Positions 4,676 to 6,756 of a stretch of DNA of 6,756 bases are shown piece after piece (positions within the stretch are counted from its first letter, which is position 1; each line of letters opens with the position of its first letter). The stretch is from contig JBBDXA010000067.1 in assembly GCA_040902585.1 (NCBI GenBank), positions 1 through 6,756 on the forward strand, in the 5' to 3' direction. Position numbers and translations under genes: made by a program. The notes under the pieces are model-generated. The model was not told the origin of the DNA, did no database searches, and saw only the letters and a list, made by a program, of their open reading frames with translations. The stretch comes from JBBDXA01 sp040902585 (GTDB lineage: Bacteria > Planctomycetota > Phycisphaerae > Phycisphaerales > Phycisphaeraceae).

Positions 4676-5365
4676 ATGGCTGACAAGAACGACAAAAAGG
4701 ACGAAAAGAAATCCGGTCGCCGCGGCTTTTTCCGCCAGCTCTTTCTGGGGGCGGTGGAGAAGGTCGAGGAAGCGGGCAAGAAGTTTGCCGACCAGATGAA
4801 CCAGCTCAATCCGGAGAAGAAGCCGGCCTACACGCCGGCGTACGATCCGTATGACTATCGATGGGATGGTTCGGGGACGCGCTACCTGCGGCCGCCGGGG
4901 GCGCTGGCGGCACCGGCGTTCTCCGATACGTGCAGCCGCTGCGGCGACTGCGTCAAGGCGTGCCCGGCCCAGGCGATCAAGCTGGATGAAGAACACGCCG
5001 GCGGATTGCCTTATATCGTCGCGCGGGAGTCGCCTTGCGTCGTCTGCACGGATCTCTCCTGCATGAAGGTCTGCCCGACGGGAGCGCTGCGGAAGCTCGA
5101 TGGACAGCACCAGATTCAGATGGGCTACGCGGTGACGGATCAGAGCCGATGCCTGCGCGGCGGCGGGTTTGCGATCTATGAGGAACCCACGAGCATCACC
5201 GGCGAAGACTGCCAGCTCTGCGTCACGCAATGCCCGATCGGGTCGGAAGCGATCGCGATTGATAATCACGGGACGGTCGAAGTGCGTCACGGCTGCATCG
5301 GCTGCGGCGTGTGCGAACAGGTCTGCCCGACCGATCCGCCTTCGGTGTGGGTGGAGCCGTGGTAG
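4676..5365 (+). CDS. Polyferredoxin, MauM/NapG-like, four [4Fe-4S] motifs
   Basis: A 229-aa electron-transfer protein, counted from the ATG at 4676. An ATG three codons upstream (4667) is possible; 4676 is preferred because GGA at 4665-4667 lies at a workable distance. It has exactly 16 cysteines forming four clusters: CSRCGDCVKACP (C86, C89, C92, C96); CVVC...CMKVCP (C121, C124, C129, C133); C159 with CQLCVTQCP (C179, C182, C186); and CIGCGVCEQVCP (C207, C210, C213, C217). Cluster number, spacing and length match the MauM/NapG ferredoxin group, which passes electrons to periplasmic oxidoreductases. The N-terminus is Lys/Asp-rich with RRGFFRQLFLG at about 15-25, which resembles a twin-arginine motif but is followed by a charged helix (EKVEEAGKK) rather than a hydrophobic segment, so export is doubtful. 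No oxidoreductase gene is adjacent. The general role is secure; the partner is unknown. Confidence 0.9.
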   Translation: MADKNDKKDEKKSGRRGFFRQLFLGAVEKVEEAGKKFADQMNQLNPEKKPAYTPAYDPYDYRWDGSGTRYLRPPGALAAPAFSDTCSRCGDCVKACPAQAIKLDEEHAGGLPYIVARESPCVVCTDLSCMKVCPTGALRKLDGQHQIQMGYAVTDQSRCLRGGGFAIYEEPTSITGEDCQLCVTQCPIGSEAIAIDNHGTVEVRHGCIGCGVCEQVCPTDPPSVWVEPW

Positions 5366-5394
5366 CCGCTTGCGGCTTAGCACTCCCCCTTCGC

Positions 5395-5400
5395 TACAAT
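5395..5400 (+). promoter_or_regulatory. Candidate -10 box TACAAT for the DUF1080 operon
   Basis: TACAAT lies 31 nt upstream of the ATG at 5432, predicting a leader of about 25 nt that includes GGAGAG. TTGCGG at 5370-5375 is a poor -35 at 19-bp spacing. The 12 bases CTTCGCTAYAAT are shared with the toxin-antitoxin promoter at 1189-1200, differing at one base. Confidence 0.55.
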
Positions 5401-5420
5401 GTTTCGCTCATTCAACCTTT

Positions 5421-5426
5421 GGAGAG
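5421..5426 (+). promoter_or_regulatory. Shine-Dalgarno GGAGAG deciding the DUF1080 start
   Basis: GGAGAG lies 5 nt upstream of the ATG at 5432. This start gives a proper signal peptide, whereas the in-frame ATG at 5399 overlaps the -10 box and adds 11 residues in front of the signal. Confidence 0.75.
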
Positions 5427-5431
5427 ATCCC

Positions 5432-6079
5432 ATGACCCGCTCGCGTTTCACACTCTTCACACTTTGCACCCTGCTCGTCGCCCTCGCTTCGTTCACCTTC
5501 GCGGAAGACAAGAAGGACGATGACAAAGGCTGGATCACCCTGTTTGACGGCAAGAGTCTTGACGGCTGGAAGATCGCTGAGAACGAAGGCGCGTTCAAAC
5601 TCGAAGACGGCAAGATCGTCGTCAACGGCACGCGCGGGCATATGTTCTACGTCGGCAAAGATGGCAAGGCTGAGTTCAAGAACTTCGAATTCAAGGCGAT
5701 GGTCATGACCGAGCCCGGCTCCAACTCCGGCATCTTCTTCCACACCAAATTCCAGAAGGACGGCTGGCCCGTGCAGGGTTACGAGGCGCAGGTGAACAAC
5801 ACCTACAAGCCTGACCCCAAGAAGAGCTTCAGCCTGTACAACGTGGTGGATGTGAAGGAGCAACTCGCCAAGGACAACGAGTGGTTTGAGTACACCATCA
5901 TCGTGAAGGACAAGCACATCGTCTTCAAGCTCAACGGCAAGACGGTGCTGGATCACACCGAGGCGGCTGACCCCGGCCACGCGACGCGCAGGCTCTCGGC
6001 GGGCACCTTCGCGCTGCAGGCGCACGACCCCAAGAGCAAGGCGTACTTCAAGGACATCAAGGTTCGTCCGTTGGATTGA
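5432..6079 (+). CDS. Secreted DUF1080 protein (3-keto-disaccharide hydrolase family)
   Basis: A 215-aa protein with an N-terminal signal peptide (MTRSR, hydrophobic 6-23, likely cut after FTFA at 24) and a single DUF1080 domain at about 33-213. Seen: FDGKSLDGW at 38-46, the domain opener; NSGIFFHT at 98-105; EAQVNN at 118-123; and GTFALQAHD at 191-199, all typical of the concanavalin-like fold of this family. Related proteins hydrolyse 3-keto-glycosides or bind glycans, and planctomycetes encode many. It is likely periplasmic. A short acidic/lysine linker (EDKKDDDK) follows the signal. There are no extra domains, and the length is near the minimum for the family. The next gene begins 1 nt after its stop, so the two are probably one operon. 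Substrate and catalytic activity cannot be read from the sequence. Confidence 0.92.
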   Translation: MTRSRFTLFTLCTLLVALASFTFAEDKKDDDKGWITLFDGKSLDGWKIAENEGAFKLEDGKIVVNGTRGHMFYVGKDGKAEFKNFEFKAMVMTEPGSNSGIFFHTKFQKDGWPVQGYEAQVNNTYKPDPKKSFSLYNVVDVKEQLAKDNEWFEYTIIVKDKHIVFKLNGKTVLDHTEAADPGHATRRLSAGTFALQAHDPKSKAYFKDIKVRPLD

Positions 6080-6080
6080 C

Positions 6081-6756
6081 ATGTACGAAACCTATCAAGC
6101 CACCGCGACGACGAATTACCCGAGTGCCGCGGCGGCGACGTTGTATTTCATCGGGGTGACGACTGGATCGTCCGCCATCCGCCGCATCTTCCCGCTCTGG
6201 GCTGAGAAACTCGGCCTGGGCGGGGACGAGGAAGTAAGACTCGTCGGCATCGACTTCAAGTTGCACGATGAACCCGCTGCGTATCGTCGTGCGATCGAGT
6301 TCATCAGGCACGATCCGCTCTCGCGCGGGGCCCTGGTGACTTCGCACAAGATCGACCTGCTGCACGCCTGCCGGGATCTGTTTGATGAGCTTGATCCGTT
6401 CGCGACGCTGCTCGATGAAGTCGTGAGCGTCTCCAAGCGTGATGGAAGATTGATCGGACGAGCGTTCGATCCGATCACGGCAGGACTCGCGATGGATGCG
6501 CTTCTCCCGCCTTCGCATTGGCGCGACACGGGCGCGCACCTGCTCATCTTCGGCGCAGGCGGCGCGGCGACGGCCACACTCTGCTGCCTGCTGAATCGCC
6601 CAGCGGAAGAACGCCCGGCGAAGATCATCGTGACCGACCGCAGCGCGTCGCGCCTTGAATATCTGGAGTCGCTGAAGGTTCGACTTGATCCGGCCGCCGC
6701 CGTCACCTTCGTTTCCGTCAACGCCGCGCTGGACAACAACGCTTGCGTCTTAGCGC
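6081..6756 (+). CDS. Shikimate-dehydrogenase-like oxidoreductase, 3' end cut by the window
   Basis: The frame starts at ATG 6081, 1 nt after the preceding stop, and runs open for 225 codons to the window edge. The N-terminal half resembles the substrate domain of shikimate dehydrogenases: YFIGVTTGSSAIRRIFP at 22-38 replaces the usual IGxPxxHSxSP, and GALVTSHK at 83-90 corresponds to VTxPxK with the catalytic lysine at K90. DGRLIGRAFDP at 121-131 corresponds to DGxLxGxNTDG and keeps the aspartate (D130) but not the Asn-Thr. The NAD(P)-binding Rossmann start LLIFGAGGAATATL at 154-167 has the GAGG motif. TTGGA at 6071-6075 may serve as ribosome-binding site, with translational coupling to the gene before. 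The altered substrate motifs suggest a paralogue with another substrate rather than AroE itself. The C-terminal part is not visible. Confidence 0.8.
   Translation, partial: MYETYQATATTNYPSAAAATLYFIGVTTGSSAIRRIFPLWAEKLGLGGDEEVRLVGIDFKLHDEPAAYRRAIEFIRHDPLSRGALVTSHKIDLLHACRDLFDELDPFATLLDEVVSVSKRDGRLIGRAFDPITAGLAMDALLPPSHWRDTGAHLLIFGAGGAATATLCCLLNRPAEERPAKIIVTDRSASRLEYLESLKVRLDPAAAVTFVSVNAALDNNACVLA

Noticed and set aside
4400..5383. 327-codon ORF on the minus strand opposite the polyferredoxin gene
   Set aside because: It is antisense to four cysteine clusters, Arg/Ala-rich, and without a domain. Its C-terminal part is a translation of the TAGACA-box spacer.
5408..6082. 224-codon ORF antisense to the DUF1080 gene
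   Set aside because: It mirrors the DUF1080 gene almost exactly and has Leu/Val/Arg shadow composition with no motif.
6116..6739. 207-codon ORF on the minus strand near the right edge
   Set aside because: Ser/Arg-rich shadow of the shikimate-dehydrogenase-like frame, which continues open to the window edge and carries recognisable motifs.

Overview
The window looks like part of a GC-rich bacterial chromosome, most likely a planctomycete (possibly Phycisphaerae). This is inferred from the mix of families: a MoxR ATPase, a DUF433/DUF5615 pair, and a DUF1080 (3-keto-disaccharide hydrolase) protein with a signal peptide. TAnAAT-type -10 boxes sitting very close to start codons and large repeat-bearing spacers fit this. 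No rRNA, tRNA, CRISPR array or transposase gene is visible, and the taxonomic call is an inference.

Layout. 1-126: spacer with a seven-unit heptamer repeat. 127-1152 (+): MoxR-family AAA+ ATPase. 1207-1458 and 1455-1799 (+): probable toxin-antitoxin pair, a DUF433 antitoxin overlapping a DUF5615 PIN-like toxin by 4 bp, behind its own TATAAT box. 1800-2107: spacer with a TAGAAT box. 2108-3094 (+): unrecognised protein with four membrane segments. 3307-3978 (-): small secreted coiled-coil protein starting at TTG. This last gene is flanked by two copies of a ~120-bp palindromic element (3152-3271 and 4098-4216) built from two inverted, self-folding arms, resembling a REPIN/MITE. 4217-4675: long spacer whose second half is a dense structured block (4484-4600) with five copies of a TAGACA box. 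4676-5365 (+): polyferredoxin of MauM/NapG type with four complete [4Fe-4S] motifs. 5432-6079 (+): secreted DUF1080 protein. 6081-6756 (+): start of a divergent shikimate-dehydrogenase-like protein, cut by the window edge.

Working units. The DUF433/DUF5615 pair is one translationally coupled unit. The DUF1080 gene and the shikimate-dehydrogenase-like gene are 1 nt apart and probably co-transcribed from a promoter at 5395-5400. The MoxR gene lacks the DUF58/VWA partner gene that usually follows it; the toxin-antitoxin module is there instead. The stretch from about 1.2 to 4.7 kb behaves like accessory DNA between more ordinary genes.

The best candidates for something undescribed are the TAGACA-box block at 4484-4600, the repeat pair flanking the secreted coiled-coil gene, and the divergent shikimate-dehydrogenase-like enzyme coupled to a secreted DUF1080 protein.
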